Part shown: one piece after another, positions 23,796-35,055 of the stretch
Layout of the letters: each line of letters starts with the position of its first letter
Numbering within the stretch: the first letter of the stretch is position 1
Assembly: GCA_963971285.1 (NCBI GenBank)
Contig: OZ020247.1
Location: 8,824,614 to 8,888,613 of the forward strand
Length of the DNA: 64,000 bases
Source of the DNA: Astropecten irregularis
Taxonomy: Eukaryota; Echinodermata; Asteroidea; Paxillosida; Astropectinidae
Direction: 5' to 3'
The notes under the pieces: generated by a model
Seen by the model: only the letters and a program-made list of their open reading frames with translations
What the model was told of the DNA's origin: nothing
Database searches by the model: none
Position numbers and translations under genes: made by a program

Positions 23796-23885
23796 GACAA
23801 CATTTTCAGCAACAACATACCTGGGCAACATGTTACCGAAAATGTTACCGAAATTGTTGACGGTGTACACTCTGCTTCAACGAGC
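23787..23885 (+). mobile_element. Family F element, right part of the interrupted copy
   Basis: TACACTGACAACATTTTCAG...GACGGTGTACACTCTGCTT completes the F copy that begins at 22527. About 1.1 kb separates the two parts and contains an E fragment, unique-looking DNA and one full E. Confidence 0.78.
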
Positions 23886-24202
23886 ATGATGCATAATGCA
23901 AAGCCTGGGCTGATGTAAACGTTGATACATTGCTCCAGTCACAGTCGTATACGTGTGTATGAATTTGCTATACCCGTCTCACATTCGTTATAGGACGAGT
24001 ATGTTTGCTGTTCCAGAAAACAAAAAAGAATTCCAAATGCCAGATGTATTAATATGCACAGCTGTTGGGTCCTTTTTATTTAGGTTATGCAGACAACCTG
24101 TTGTCCATTCTCCATGATCAAAGATGTCTTATTTTATTCTGCTTTAAGTTTCTTCCGAGTCTTCTATTATAGTGAAACGGCTCGTGTGTTTATAAGATCA
24201 TT

Positions 24203-24335
24203 TGAATGGGAGACTTTTGAGAACCGGTCTTCAAGTCTTCAAGTTGTGAGCATGCGCGCGTTGTTTTGCGCGTGCGCTGTTTTACATGCGCGTGCGCTGT
24301 TGACTTGAGACAGGTTCTCCAAAGTCTCCCATTAA
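24203..24335. mobile_element. Family L short fold-back element, copy 1
   Basis: 133 bp with arms TGGGAGACTTTTGAGAACC and GGTTCTCCAAAGTCTCCCA and a centre of alternating purine-pyrimidine GC (GCATGCGCGCG, GCGCGTGCGC). The right flank is TTAA and the left is TGAA, which suggests a TTAA target. Confidence 0.78.
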
Positions 24336-25044
24336 ATCCGTGAATGATAGAGGTGCATGATATAACATGTATGCAATAGCATTGTTTTGTGATGAGGCAA
24401 GTCTATTCGTGGTTGCTCAAGCATATCAGTTTTTTCTCAGTCTACCACAATATTGTGTTTTGATGTGTGCATTTTGCAAGTAATAATAGTTGTAACTTTC
24501 ACATATTTACGTGTGTCCGAAGTTGCCATTCTTATACAATAAAGAAAATTTACCAAATCTGTTTCACATTTCACTGAAACACTTTCTAATGTTTCCACTT
24601 ATAATTTGTTTTACTTTTTTTCTTTATTATTTCGTTTGTTGGTTGTTTGGTATGTTTTCTTTGCAAATTATGCATTTCCCACGATTTCTAACGTTTATTG
24701 AAAAAAAAAACCAGCGTGATGCCGAAGCTAAATTAGGCAAACGTAATTTCGTTTAATGCGAACAGTCTTATAAAGCGTTTTGGATTGAAAGCATATTTTT
24801 AAAGATGCGCCGTCTGTGGTTTTGAACTTGTTACGGACCACTTTGAAGGGCCCGTTTTGCTTAGTTCTGTGGGGTCGTTTACTTCACAAATATCCCTCGG
24901 AAGGAATAACTTATCTGTCATTGGTTTAAAGAAAGATTTGAAGCTTTGCATGGTGACAATTGGTATGTGGATCGGTTTGCGGAAACACCATGTAATAATC
25001 GTTCATACTTTTGCACTTCTTTCTCGTTCGCACTTCTCGCAATT

Positions 25045-25089
25045 TACGTCTCGAGGACGTTTCGACTAGTCTGCTCTAGACCTCATCAG
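25045..25089 (-). ncRNA. Hammerhead-ribozyme-like motif
   Basis: On the minus strand: core CUGAUGA (25089-25083), stem II GTCTAG/CTAGTC with one T-T mismatch and loop AGCAGA, core GAAA (25063-25060), stem III CGTC-CTCGA-GACG, then UA at the cleavage position. All conserved core bases are present. Stem I is weak: only a CAAT/ATTG pairing with a bulge. Such motifs are known in terminal repeats of Penelope-like retroelements. No reverse transcriptase lies nearby, so this is probably a relic. Confidence 0.5.
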
Positions 25090-25282
25090 GAGACCATTGA
25101 TTTACAACGAGCATTCGTAAAATATAAATCGATTGATTCTGAAATACTGCCTTTAGTTGTATATGATTTTATTTGAAATCATGTTGCGTAAAACTGAGTA
25201 GTAACTCTGCAGGCCCATCTGGACCAAGGCATTGACTTTAATAGGTAGGTCGTTGTTTACATTTCCTCTTATCTGAAACGTG

Positions 25283-25842
25283 CGAAGCTGTATTAGGGAC
25301 ATGCTGGAAAAAATGAATTTGTCTGTCTCTGACCTAACTCGTACGTGTACGAGTTATATGCCGTACGTACAAATTATATCTCGTATGTGTACGAGATAGG
25401 CCTATAAGTCGTACGTACGACTTATATCTCGTACGTATGAGATATGATTCATAAGTCGTACGTATGAGATATAAGTCGTTCGTGCGAGTTGTATGTCGTA
25501 AGTACGAGATATAAGTCGTACGTACGACTTATATGTCGCACGTACGACTTATGAATCATATCTCGTACGTACGAGATGTATCTTGTACGAACGACTTACA
25601 TCTTGTACGTACGACTTGTACGACCAGATGTAAGTCGTACGTACGAGATGTAATTCGTTCGTACGAGATGTAAGTCGTTGTACGTACGAGACATGATTCA
25701 TAATAAGTCGTACGTACGAGATATGATTCATATATTAGTCGTACATACGAGATATGATTCATAAGTCGTACGACTTATATCTCGTACGTACGACATATAA
25801 CTCGTACAATTTTTTTTCCAGCATGTCCCTAATACAGCTTCG
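25283..25842. mobile_element. Family J: inverted-repeat element filled with a palindromic GTAC array
   Basis: The left arm 25283-25319 and right arm 25808-25842 are inverted repeats (CGAAGCTGTATTAGGGACATG, next GCTGGAAAAAA). Between them, 25340-25807 holds about 20 copies of the self-complementary 12-mer TCGTACGTACGA or close variants, spaced by GATATAAG, CTTATATC, GATGTAAG or GATATGATTCATAAG. Small ORFs reading SYVRLI-type repeats are by-products. No transposase is present. Confidence 0.8.
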
Positions 25843-26339
25843 TATAAACGGGATTTCAAGTTGACAAATTCAATTCTCCCCCCACTGGTGATTCGAATTC
25901 GTTAGGACGGAAGATTATTCTGCCACCGACTAAGTCTCATTAGAATGCCTATACCTTCAGGTGCTTGCAAGGTATACTGAGTGTATTCCTCCCTGGCAGT
26001 TTTCGCCTGGGGTCGGAGTCCTCGTGAACGCTGAGGTCGGCAGGGTTTGCTTTTCAAAGTCTGACGGCTGATCTGTTTGTCTTGATGGTTCGATCCTCAT
26101 GAATATGTTGATCCTGTGACAGTGTCTGGTGGGGCGTACTTATAGTACGTCTCTGTCACACAGGTCATTAGGTCACAGTCATCAATAACCTCATCGCCAG
26201 AGCAATGCAACACTGTTGATAACTCGTCTAACTGATGATGTGCTATATGTGCTTGTTATTCTGCTAGTATCAACGTACATCAACTATCTATCTCTTGACA
26301 CTAGCTTTCCAACCTAACCACACATTCTTTAAAACACTT
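25843..26339. other. No gene recognised
   Basis: Mixed-composition spacer between families J and Q. Confidence 0.45.
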
Positions 26340-26613
26340 CTTCCCACCAGGCGCGGTTCTACGGGGGAGGGGGGGGGCTTGAACCTCCCCCAAAAAATAA
26401 ATAAAATACTGCATTTGTTTCAGTTATTAAGCGCCAATTACATGGAAAAAAAGCTTTGTGTAGGCTATATGTGCATGTTTGTTTACCCCTAACTGACATA
26501 GCAGAAGCGAATGTTAGAAGAATCCAAAATATTGTGTCTTCTAGCACCCCAACAAATAATGGCTCTTCTAGCCCCCCAATAATGTTGGCTCTAGAACCGT
26601 GCCTGCTTCCCAC
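26340..26613. mobile_element. Family Q hAT MITE with perfect 8-bp target duplication
   Basis: A 258-bp element (26348-26605) with ends CAGGCGCGGTTCTA and TAGAACCGTGCCTG (13 of 14 paired) and identical 8-bp flanks CTTCCCAC at 26340-26347 and 26606-26613. An 8-bp duplication and CAG-type ends mark the hAT superfamily. A poly-G/C-rich subterminal zone is present on both sides. No ORF of note. Confidence 0.88.
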
Positions 26614-26957
26614 CTTTGAAGAAAAACAGAATCAGGATGACTCGTGATGGTCGTGAATAGACGCGTTCTCGTCCCCTGGAGATAAATCTCAGTGGCTCTG
26701 CTTGTGTTTCTTTAATTTTTGGAAAAACTGAGATCATAACTCCATCTCCTCCACCAGTTATCATCTCATGAATCTGATTTTCCTCTCTGCTCGAGCTTGG
26801 GCAATCAAACTTCAAGGATGATAGACTATATGAATAAAACCCATCTCGCTACATTCGTTCGTTATCTATAAACTTCCGGGGGCGTTGCTTGATCTGTCTT
26901 GGTGCCTTACAGTTGTTTTTGTCCTCGTGAATTGAAGTTAAAGACGGCCGTGCTGCG

Positions 26958-27194
26958 TAAGCAGAGTGTACACTGTCAATAACATTTTCGGTAACATTAT
27001 GACCAGTTAGGGCAACACGACTTTGAGCACTGTGTACACTAGCAACATTTGGCCAACATGTTACCGAGATGTTGCTGCGACATGTTACCCAACTCGTTTT
27101 GCTCTATGTACACTGACAATATTTTCAGTAACGGACCTGGGCAACATGTTACCGAGATTGTTACCGAAAATGTTGACAGTGTACACTCTGCTTA
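26958..27194. mobile_element. Family F MITE, complete
   Basis: A 237-bp element with inverted ends AAGCAGAGTGTACACTGTC and GACAGTGTACACTCTGCTT, followed inward by CATTTTCGGTAACA/TGTTACCGAAAATG. TA flanks both ends. The inside repeats GTGTACACT and CAACATGTTACC several times, so it is highly self-complementary. Confidence 0.83.
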
Positions 27195-27659
27195 CCATCA
27201 CTTCATACGTCATGGATGGTATACAATTGGGTGGGTGGGGAACCTCCTACACCATTTTCACCATTTTAAGTATAGTAGGTTTTGCTATTAGTTTAAGTGT
27301 ATTAACGCAACATTCGATGTTAATACGTATTTGTCGTTTATATTCTCCAACTGTGAACTTGAGATCTGCATTGTTTTGAAGGATTACTGATTTGTGTTGA
27401 GTCTGTTTCAGAACATGACGGAAGCATCATTTCTGCACTGTCAGCCTCGCGTGAATATTGATTTGATAATAATGTTAATACTGCCACGTGGTTTTGTCAA
27501 TTCCTGGAATCATAATATGTTGCAAGCAAGCTTCAATGTCACGGTGTATTTCTGTGGTCTGTAATTATATTATGCACACATCATCCCTCAATCAACTGCC
27601 GTTTGCTGTTGTGAAATATGTTCACAGATGCAGCTTTGTATTGTGTCCTTATATGGCCG

Positions 27660-28106
27660 CCATGACACATGACATTGGGTGAATCACATTACTGCATACC
27701 GTTTTTGCGCTTTTCGCGGCAGTTGACAGATATATTTTAACTAACTTTTTTTGTACATTTCACTTGATTTCTAATTATCGTAAACTAAAGCAAGGAGAGA
27801 TTTTTCAGAAAAATATGGCACTATAAAACACACAAATAAAAACGTGCGCAGATTTGTGATGTACGATGTAATGTTTTTTTCGTCATTATAATGCATGTGC
27901 AAACATCGCATAACGAAACTGCGCAGATATTTGTGAATTTGTGATGTACCGTACGATGTATCAAACATCACAAATATGTGGGAAGATATTTCTGATGTTC
28001 GATGTTCCTCTTGCGCCACCTTTCGTTGCCATCTTGCGCATGATATGCATAGTTAATTTCACACTGTGAGTAATGTAATGCGCGCCCCACGTGCCATGTG
28101 TCATGG
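27660..28106. mobile_element. Family K MITE, copy 1
   Basis: 447 bp with ends CCATGACACATGACATTGGG and CCACGTGCCATGTGTCATGG. It aligns along its length with 47764-48206 (TTTTTTTGTACATTTCACTT, TCTAATTATCGTAAACTAAA, GTCATTATAATGCATGTG). Internal TTTGTGATGTACGATGTA is repeated and inverted. Unclassified. Confidence 0.75.
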
Positions 28107-29804
28107 ATACATAACCACACTATAATACATAGTCCTTCTTTACAGTCCAGTTTTCAACCTTTTATTCTCACCAACTATTAAACATTGCTGTTATTATATA
28201 ATTGTTATTGACCCTATAGCACCTGAATTGGACGATTTTGTTTGCACTTTATTGCAAAAGCATTGAACTCGTTACAATAACTAACACATGAACAGCTACA
28301 TGCGTTTTCATACCTTGTTCAGACAGCGAGGTTTCCCCAAACCGTGTCAATGCAATTCATGTATATAATTATAATGCATTTTGCTCAGCGTGCAGTGTGC
28401 ATCATGCATGCATCCTGTGATAAAATATGACATGCATCCACATGTATCAAATTAACCATTTACATGAAAACCATTTATGCTCTAAATGTATTCCGTTTGC
28501 CTAATGAATAGAAATTATCATCTATATCATTCCCAATTTGGAGCATGTTTTGGCACGCACGCGCACGCTCAGGCATCGTATGCAATGCCTCGATAGTATT
28601 AAATTCAGACATGTTTATGTATTTCACCCAGATATTTATGATGATTTGGTCATGCATGACTCTGTATTCGAAATTGTCATTTCAACGGTGGCTGTTTTGG
28701 AAGGTTGTTTTTGCAATGTGCCAACACCACTATATGAGTCTGTTTTGAAATGAACCAGTCCTGCGGCGATGTTCACAGTTCTATTGTGCTATATCTCTAC
28801 TTCTTATATCGGGTCACGTATGCAGCACGTGCTCTCTTAAATAGGGTCGCGTTATACATATCTTTCGACCTGTCTTAATGTAGGCTTTGTGAAATGTTTT
28901 GCTTGGTTTCATTAAAGATGATTGATTTCCCAATCTTAGGCGATTTAAATTGGCTACATTTGCAATTACAAGACAATTAGAACTACACAAGGTGAACTTA
29001 GAAGCTTTGATTTTTGTAATCCGTGAAAATGTAATTTCAGTCACTTAATTTCAAGAAACTTAAAATAGGAAGATGCATCATTAAAATGCCGACCCTGCTT
29101 TTTAATCAGATTTAAGCTTTTAACAATGTTCAGATGGACCTTAGGTTAAAACTATAGTTTTCCTGACACAAATATTCCCCTTTTATAACCTTCCTAAATT
29201 CATGATCACCAATTTCGATTTATTATTTTTATTTTACATTGGTAATGCATCTTTAAGAATTGATGCGCAGGAAACATTGCCGAAGGCGAAAGATATACAC
29301 AATGATGTGTAAAGGTGTCTGGGCCCACGCATCGCATCCAAATAAAAGTGCAACGTGAATTTGAGAACAGAAAAAAACCCCAAACACCTGATACGTAGGA
29401 AGGCAAAACGGATCGATTTAAAGAGGTGAAAATATAGCGAATATGATATCAATGGCCCACTATAAACAGAAATTCGATACTTGTCAGTTGCCACTGTCTG
29501 CGCTATTCAAAGTGTTGGTGTTTTATATTGGACTAGGCTAAATAGTCACTTTATGTGATGTCAGACAACCTGCTTTGCTCAATATTTTTTATCAGGAAAA
29601 GCTTTCCTTTCACGTACGCATAGCCCAAAGTGGTTGGAAACTTTACCAGTATTTAGTGGCGTGTAACTTCCGGTATAAGCCTCGACTGACTACACGGATA
29701 CGGGTTCATATCAGTGCGCGTACATGCTATTTCCTTGCGTTACACTTCCGGTCCCAGACTGAAGTCGCCCACATAAAATGGTTTCGCTTGCAAGAATGAA
29801 TTAT
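28107..29804. other. No gene recognised
   Basis: AT-rich spacer with only short ORFs. Confidence 0.5.
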
Positions 29805-30180
29805 TTAAAGGGATGGTACAGAGCTGTTTTTTTGCAACAAAACTGTTGCTGACAGTGAACTCACATTATGTAATCCATCATATATCTTAACTGACAAACC
29901 TGTAGACGTTTGAGGTCAATCAGCCATCTGGGTCACGAGAAAATAGTGAAAACCCGTTTACACATTTTCAACGAAATTATGCGTTCATAATAAAACGCTT
30001 CGAAGCAATTTATTCCAATCGGAAAATAGTTTCATTTATATCTCAACGAATATGGCATTTCAGACAAAAACATTTCATTGGATGTTTTCTCCTATCATCA
30101 CCATTATACTGTGTAAGTTTGATGTAAATCTGTGATCTTGAAGTGTATTTTGTCTGACCAATTCTGTACCATCCCTTTAA
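29805..30180 (+). mobile_element. TTAA MITE family C
   Basis: A 376-bp element bounded by TTAA with inverted ends AGGGATGGTACAGA and TCTGTACCATCCCT (one base short of perfect). Inside is TTTGAGGTCAATCAGCC...GGGTCACGAGAAAATAGTG, which matches the B-specific half of family B, while the ends and the other half differ. It is therefore linked to B by one module only. Confidence 0.8.
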
Positions 30181-30717
30181 AAGGAAACAAGGAATTAAAT
30201 TATTTATTTATTAAATAAGGCCATGCATAGAAGAACGTCGGAGCTTTAACGAAATGAGGCTTGAGTCTAGGCTAATAGGGACTTATTTTGCTACCGGCAT
30301 TTGAGGCCCACAAAACAAAATAAAGGGATTGGGCCACTTGCATGATGAAGCCGAAGAAAGGCTCCACCTTCACGTCATGTATCACAAGCCCTCCATTTCA
30401 TTTAGCACCAAATAGCCGTAGCAAGATAAATCCCAAGGCTACACACACACAGAAAAAAAACCACAGATTGTGTAAAATTTTACACAATTACAATGTGATC
30501 TTCGGGCCTCATTTCGGAAAGGCCCTTAATTTGTACCGTTTTAATACACAGACTAGTCTGGTGAGATACTAAATTGAATTTAAATGACGGCGGCAGCAAT
30601 TAGTGTTGTAATACTGGCCGGTTGGTTGCCAATGTCGTTAACTTGACGTTCATTCCACCCGCTAAGGTCATTCTGTCAATACTCAATACTATGTCCACTT
30701 CATTTTCGCACTTGACG

Positions 30718-31037
30718 TTAAAGGTAGTATCATACTTTGGTTAGAAACCAAAACAGAAATGTTCACAGATTGACGTATAACTTACAGTGTATGAAGATGG
30801 TGGTGGTAGAAACATACCATTACCATTTTTTCGAACCGAAAATATTTTTGATCTTTCAAAAGATCAAAAAAAAGAAGAGAAAAGACTTCAGAAATACTGT
30901 GGCTGTTTTTCACTGTTTTCTCAAAAGGTGGGCAACGTATGGGACTGAAATGTTCACAGATGACTGTTACTGTACCTGTCATGATATTTTTGCCCATGAA
31001 TCTGCATTTTTGATAAAAAGTATGACATTACCTTTAA
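30718..31037 (+). mobile_element. TTAA MITE family A, slightly shortened
   Basis: A 320-bp copy bounded by TTAA. It lost the segment from the middle of the A-shared half to CGACCGAAAA (about 45 bp), but keeps the palindrome GATCTTTCAAAAGATC and the full A-specific half. Confidence 0.85.
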
Positions 31038-31290
31038 CACGTGGAAGACATAGAATACTCGTTTGCTCTGAATGGTATAATGCATAAGCAGAATCCACTA
31101 CTATACCAAATAGATACGTTGTGTCTGGCTATAGTTCGTGTACGTGTCGTTGTAAGTCGAAGTGTTAATATTCCTGTTGTTGTTGTTGCTGTTATTGTTG
31201 ATGTTGGTTGATTTGTTGACGTTGTTGAGGATGCTGAGTGAATTGTTGTCATCTTGCCAATCGCCAACAGCAGATTCATGTGAATTGACG

Positions 31291-31430
31291 ATTGTGGGTG
31301 ACTTTTGAGACGTCGACTGAAGTCTCTTTTTGCTATCTCTGAGCATGCGCGCGCAATTGTGAGCATGCGCTCATTGTTGTGCGCGTGCGTGCGCGTGCGC
31401 TGTTGACTTGAAGACCGATGCTCCCATTTT
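31291..31430. mobile_element. Family L short fold-back element, copy 2
   Basis: About 140 bp. The left arm is TGGGTGACTTTTGAGACGTC and the right arm is worn (GACTTGAAGACCGATGCTCCCA). The centre holds GCATGCGCGCGCAATTGTG and GTGCGCGTGCGTGCGCGTGC-like GC runs. The ORF of 170 residues on the minus strand crosses this, an A element and a SINE and is not a gene. Confidence 0.72.
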
Positions 31431-31455
31431 TTTATTAGGGACATCGCCAACATAT

Positions 31456-31545
31456 GGCTGGGTAGCTTAGTTGGTAGAGCGCCTGTATTATAGAGGACAC
31501 TGGTTCGAATCCCGCTCCAGTCAATTTGTCTTTCTTCACTTTTCA
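31456..31545 (+). mobile_element. SINE 1 with intact A and B boxes
   Basis: The head GGCTGGGTAGCTTAGTTGG contains a perfect A box (TAGCTTAGTTGG). The B box GGTTCGAATCC is at 31502-31512 and CCCGCTCCAGTC closes a 7-pair acceptor stem with two G-T pairs. The anticodon arm is poor. The tail CAATTTGTCTTTCTTCAC follows. This is the best candidate source-like copy of SINE 1 here. A family L element ends 25 bases upstream. Confidence 0.72.
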
Positions 31546-32827
31546 AAAGATTAAATTACCGTAAATTTTAGATGCTTAGGCTTATGCTTCTGGTTGTTGT
31601 GATGCTTTAAGTTTCTTTCACTTTGATGTTAGACCTAGTTTCCCCGTGATTATGAGATGGTAATATCCATTGTATTGATCTGTCCTCTACGTTCCAGTTT
31701 CACCGTATAATCCGGCAAGGCCACCCACCACTGTATCACTTTAAGTAGTCTAGTATATGCAATAATTGAATTTCTCCGAGGGTCATTTTAAATGGAGCCT
31801 CCAAACAAACACAGAAATTCCCCGAAGGATACAAATCGTGTTCCTCTTGATTTGTAATCTGAGGGGCGTGCCTCGATCCATTCTGTGGGGGGGGGGGGGG
31901 AAGGGGGGCGGCAAGTGGCAGATCGATGCATATGGATTTCCACCTTGACCTATGTCTCAATGAAACTTCTCCGCAGTCGAAATGAAATTAGACCCCCGGT
32001 ATTTTATCCTTGCAGAGTATAGAGAGTTTCAAATTTGATTATCGCTTCATTAATCCTAGGCGAGGGCGACCCGCTTCATCACCTGCTCGACCGGGAGTTT
32101 GGGGGACAGGGGGATGATTTCATCATCAAAATGTATCAGTTACATGAACACCGTCAATGTTATCCCAAGCCTTGGACTGTATGCAGCGCTCCTTCTGCGA
32201 ACAAACGGATTCCAAGTTTATATCAACCGTCTGAACAGGACTCACAGCCCAGGGGTAGCTATCAAAGGAGGGTGAGGGATTCTTGTATAATTGTCAGTCG
32301 CCTTAAGTGTATTACTGCTTTTATGGCGAGCCTTAGTATGTGCCTAGCTAGGCCATTATCATCATTATAGCTGCAGTTTCGAGACTCCCTATGTCAAGAC
32401 TGACAGGGACTCAGTCCTGGAAACCCAGGGTTGTCAAATCAATATTTTTTCTTGGAGATTTTTTTTTCTATATTACCATCGATTTCATCTCTTGGCGAAC
32501 ATATTTTATCGTCCGCCTGTGTTTCTCGGTGTTATTACTATTTTTTCTTCTCTCTAAAAACCTGCTGGGCCTTTTATTTCTTCCTTCATCCTGTTATTTT
32601 TGTAAACTTAAAACAGGTGCAATAACCGCTGTGTAATATAGCACGACTGCTGTAAATGGCCGTGACAGAGTTAAATCTGTCACCTCATCATTTTGCTGGG
32701 ATATTAAATGAATCGCCTCGTTTAATGTTAAACATGTTCATGAGTTTCACACGCGAATAATATGGGTAGCATTAATATCTGAGCAAGAGGGATTTTTGGT
32801 AAATTTTCACCGTAACTTTTCCTGACA
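31546..32827. other. Spacer with a poly-G run
   Basis: Poly-G of 14 bases at 31887-31900. The 111-residue ORF at 32035-32370 resembles no known protein. Confidence 0.45.
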
Positions 32828-33156
32828 CAACTCAGAAATGTTCACAAATTTACGTATAACTTACAGGGTATGAAGATGGTGCTGGTAGAAACATACCGTT
32901 AAAATATTTCCGTCTGAAATGGTGTATTTATCCAGAAATTAGTAAAACAACGACCGAAAATCGTTTTGATCTTTTAAAAGATCAAACATAAAAGAGAAAA
33001 GACTTCAGAAATACTGTGGCTGTTTTTCACTGTTATCTCACAAAGTGGGCACCGTATGGGACTGAAATTTTCACAGATGACTGTTACTGTATCTGTCATG
33101 ATATTTTTGCCCATGAATCTGTATTTCTGTGATAAAAACCAGTATGATACATTTAA
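32828..33156 (+). mobile_element. TTAA MITE family A, left end missing
   Basis: Starts near CAGAAATGTTCACAAATTTAC without the AGGTAGTATCATAC terminus, then follows A to the right end (ACCAGTATGATACATTTAA). The central palindrome is GATCTTTTAAAAGATC. Confidence 0.83.
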
Positions 33157-33701
33157 TCCGACTACAGAATATGGGACTATTTAACAAAAAATACTTAAGT
33201 ATTTCTTTGCTTGTTTGTTTATTTTTTTTGGTCAAAGTATCGAAGACAAGTTTCCTATCCCTTAAAATAAACCAATTTAAAATCTAATCATGTTTTGACT
33301 GTATGATTTGTCCAAAGATTATGCACAGCATCGTAAATAATTCCATGGGATTTCTAATAATTATGAGCATTAACATGAGATGATAATAGACAAAGCATGT
33401 CATATTTGAGTGGAATGAATTCCCTATTCTTTCTCTTCGCCCACGTATTTCAAGCGTTGTATTGACTGGGCGGGCATGTAAATGACAAATTCATACGACC
33501 AATCTATTTTCACTCGAAAGTTGAAGTCGCCATCACGGCCAGCCAGCGTGGGTTGTCATCTTTCTTTTTAATTGCTGAATGGCAATGTGGTTCTAGTCCA
33601 TCTTTCCGGACATTAAATAATATGTTCTGTCACGACGCCTCCCACAACATGAACTAAACAATTAATAATGTATTCCCACACTGGCAAGATAACAACTTTT
33701 T

Positions 33702-34067
33702 GGCTGAATTTGGTACTTAAACAGAAGTGAAGGTTTTAAACTTCCTTATAGCTTCGTTGTTTCATGTACCTTTTTACGCTTTGTTCATATGGATAGCAGA
33801 AATACGGCCAAAATAATCTTGCTCCCCCCCCCCACCTCCGAATCCCTCACGGTTACACCACGCTTTCGAAATGCTACTAAATCGTTAGGACGAACGATCT
33901 TTTTTAAAACACAATTAATCTTGATTTCCTTGAAAACACCTGCATCTGATGAACCAAGATTTCCCATGGTGACTGTTCGCACTGTTTACGAACTGTTTAG
34001 TCCATTTTCTGTCTCAAACTCAATATTTATTTTTGTAGGCCTTGCAAATCCTGCACGCTGCCTTTAA
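33702..34067 (+). mobile_element. TTAA MITE family D, left end truncated
   Basis: Matches the complete family D element at 43302 from GGCTGAATTTGGT onward, including CATGTACCTTTTTACGC, GATAGCAGAAATACGGCC, TCGTTAGGACGAACGATC and the right end GCCTTGCAAATCCTG...GCCT-TTAA. A poly-C run at 33824-33832 lies inside. The outer left terminus is missing. Confidence 0.78.
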
Positions 34068-34337
34068 GAGCGTGATCCAAATCCGTCCCTCACATGATAG
34101 ACGAATTTGGATTTGGATATTGGATCGCCAAAGATTTCTTGAATACTTATTGCAGTTCGAAACATGTGTATGTTTAGCCCCGACACCAGTGCAAGTTGGC
34201 CACATGTCTTTCTCAATTTGTCTATTTTGGGTTTTTTTTAAGACGATTAATTTTAGGGCGTGAGGGATGGACATCAATAAAAATGACTACCTTCACCTGA
34301 GTGTACGGATGTTTTTATTATAATATAATAATCAAAT

Positions 34338-34405
34338 GAGAGGTGGTCGCCGGTTCGAATCCCGCCCCAGTCAATTTTTCTTTGTTCACCTTTCAATGAT
34401 TTTTT
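34338..34405 (+). mobile_element. SINE 1 fragment
   Basis: GGTCGCCGGTTCGAATCCCG plus CCCCAGTCAATTTTTC and TTTGTTCACCTTTCAATG match the 3' half of the tRNA-like head and the tail at 8961-9012. The A-box half is absent. Confidence 0.68.
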
Positions 34406-35055
34406 TATTATTATTAAAACTTGGGAACATTTTCAACTTTGGTTAATTAAATATTGTAAGAAATTTCGTTTATATTAGAACAAAATATTGCACTTTCTTA
34501 AAAAAAAAAAGAAGGAATCTTTTATGGGTGTTGAGGGAATTTTAATTTATGTTTTTTGAATGTTAGCTAATTTTGGATCACGCTCCAAAATGATATTTAT
34601 ATACTTGCATGAGGTAATTACGAGATGTGCGCCCTGCTATTTATGAGAGTCATACAAATCAGTACGCTAGCAGCGCGATTATATAACTGACTATTGGAGT
34701 GTTTCTATCAATGCCTAGATTTTACATATCACTAAGATTGATCTTAAGATGAGTTGTCAGTATCACCATAGTGATTTGTATTGTGACATCACACGTTGCT
34801 TAGCAATACAGAAGAACTCGCACTTCAGATCTATCTAAGTGCTTCTTGAAATCGGCTCTCGGAAATTAAAAACAAAAAAGATAAGCCAACAATAGAACAG
34901 TCTGCTACTGCTTGGACGTGCTCGCCTAGTATTAAAAAACAAACAATCGATTTACCGTTGTCTTTGTAATTATGCCACGTTAGTGAGTATGAAATGTAAA
35001 CGCTATACGGTAGGCCCTATATGTCTTTTATTAGGAGTAGAAAAGCATGGACCTA

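Noticed and set aside
25549-25762. ORFs with repeated SYVRLI/SYKSYVQ sequence
   Set aside because: Direct translation of the palindromic GTAC array; not a repeat protein.
31456-31523. Possible functional tRNA gene
   Set aside because: The A and B boxes are good but the anticodon arm is poor and the tail is shared with other dispersed copies, so it is a SINE head.
31034-31546. 170-residue minus-strand ORF with Asn/Thr-rich repeats
   Set aside because: It crosses the end of a family A MITE, a family L fold-back and a SINE, and its Asn/Thr runs come from GTTGTT-type simple sequence.
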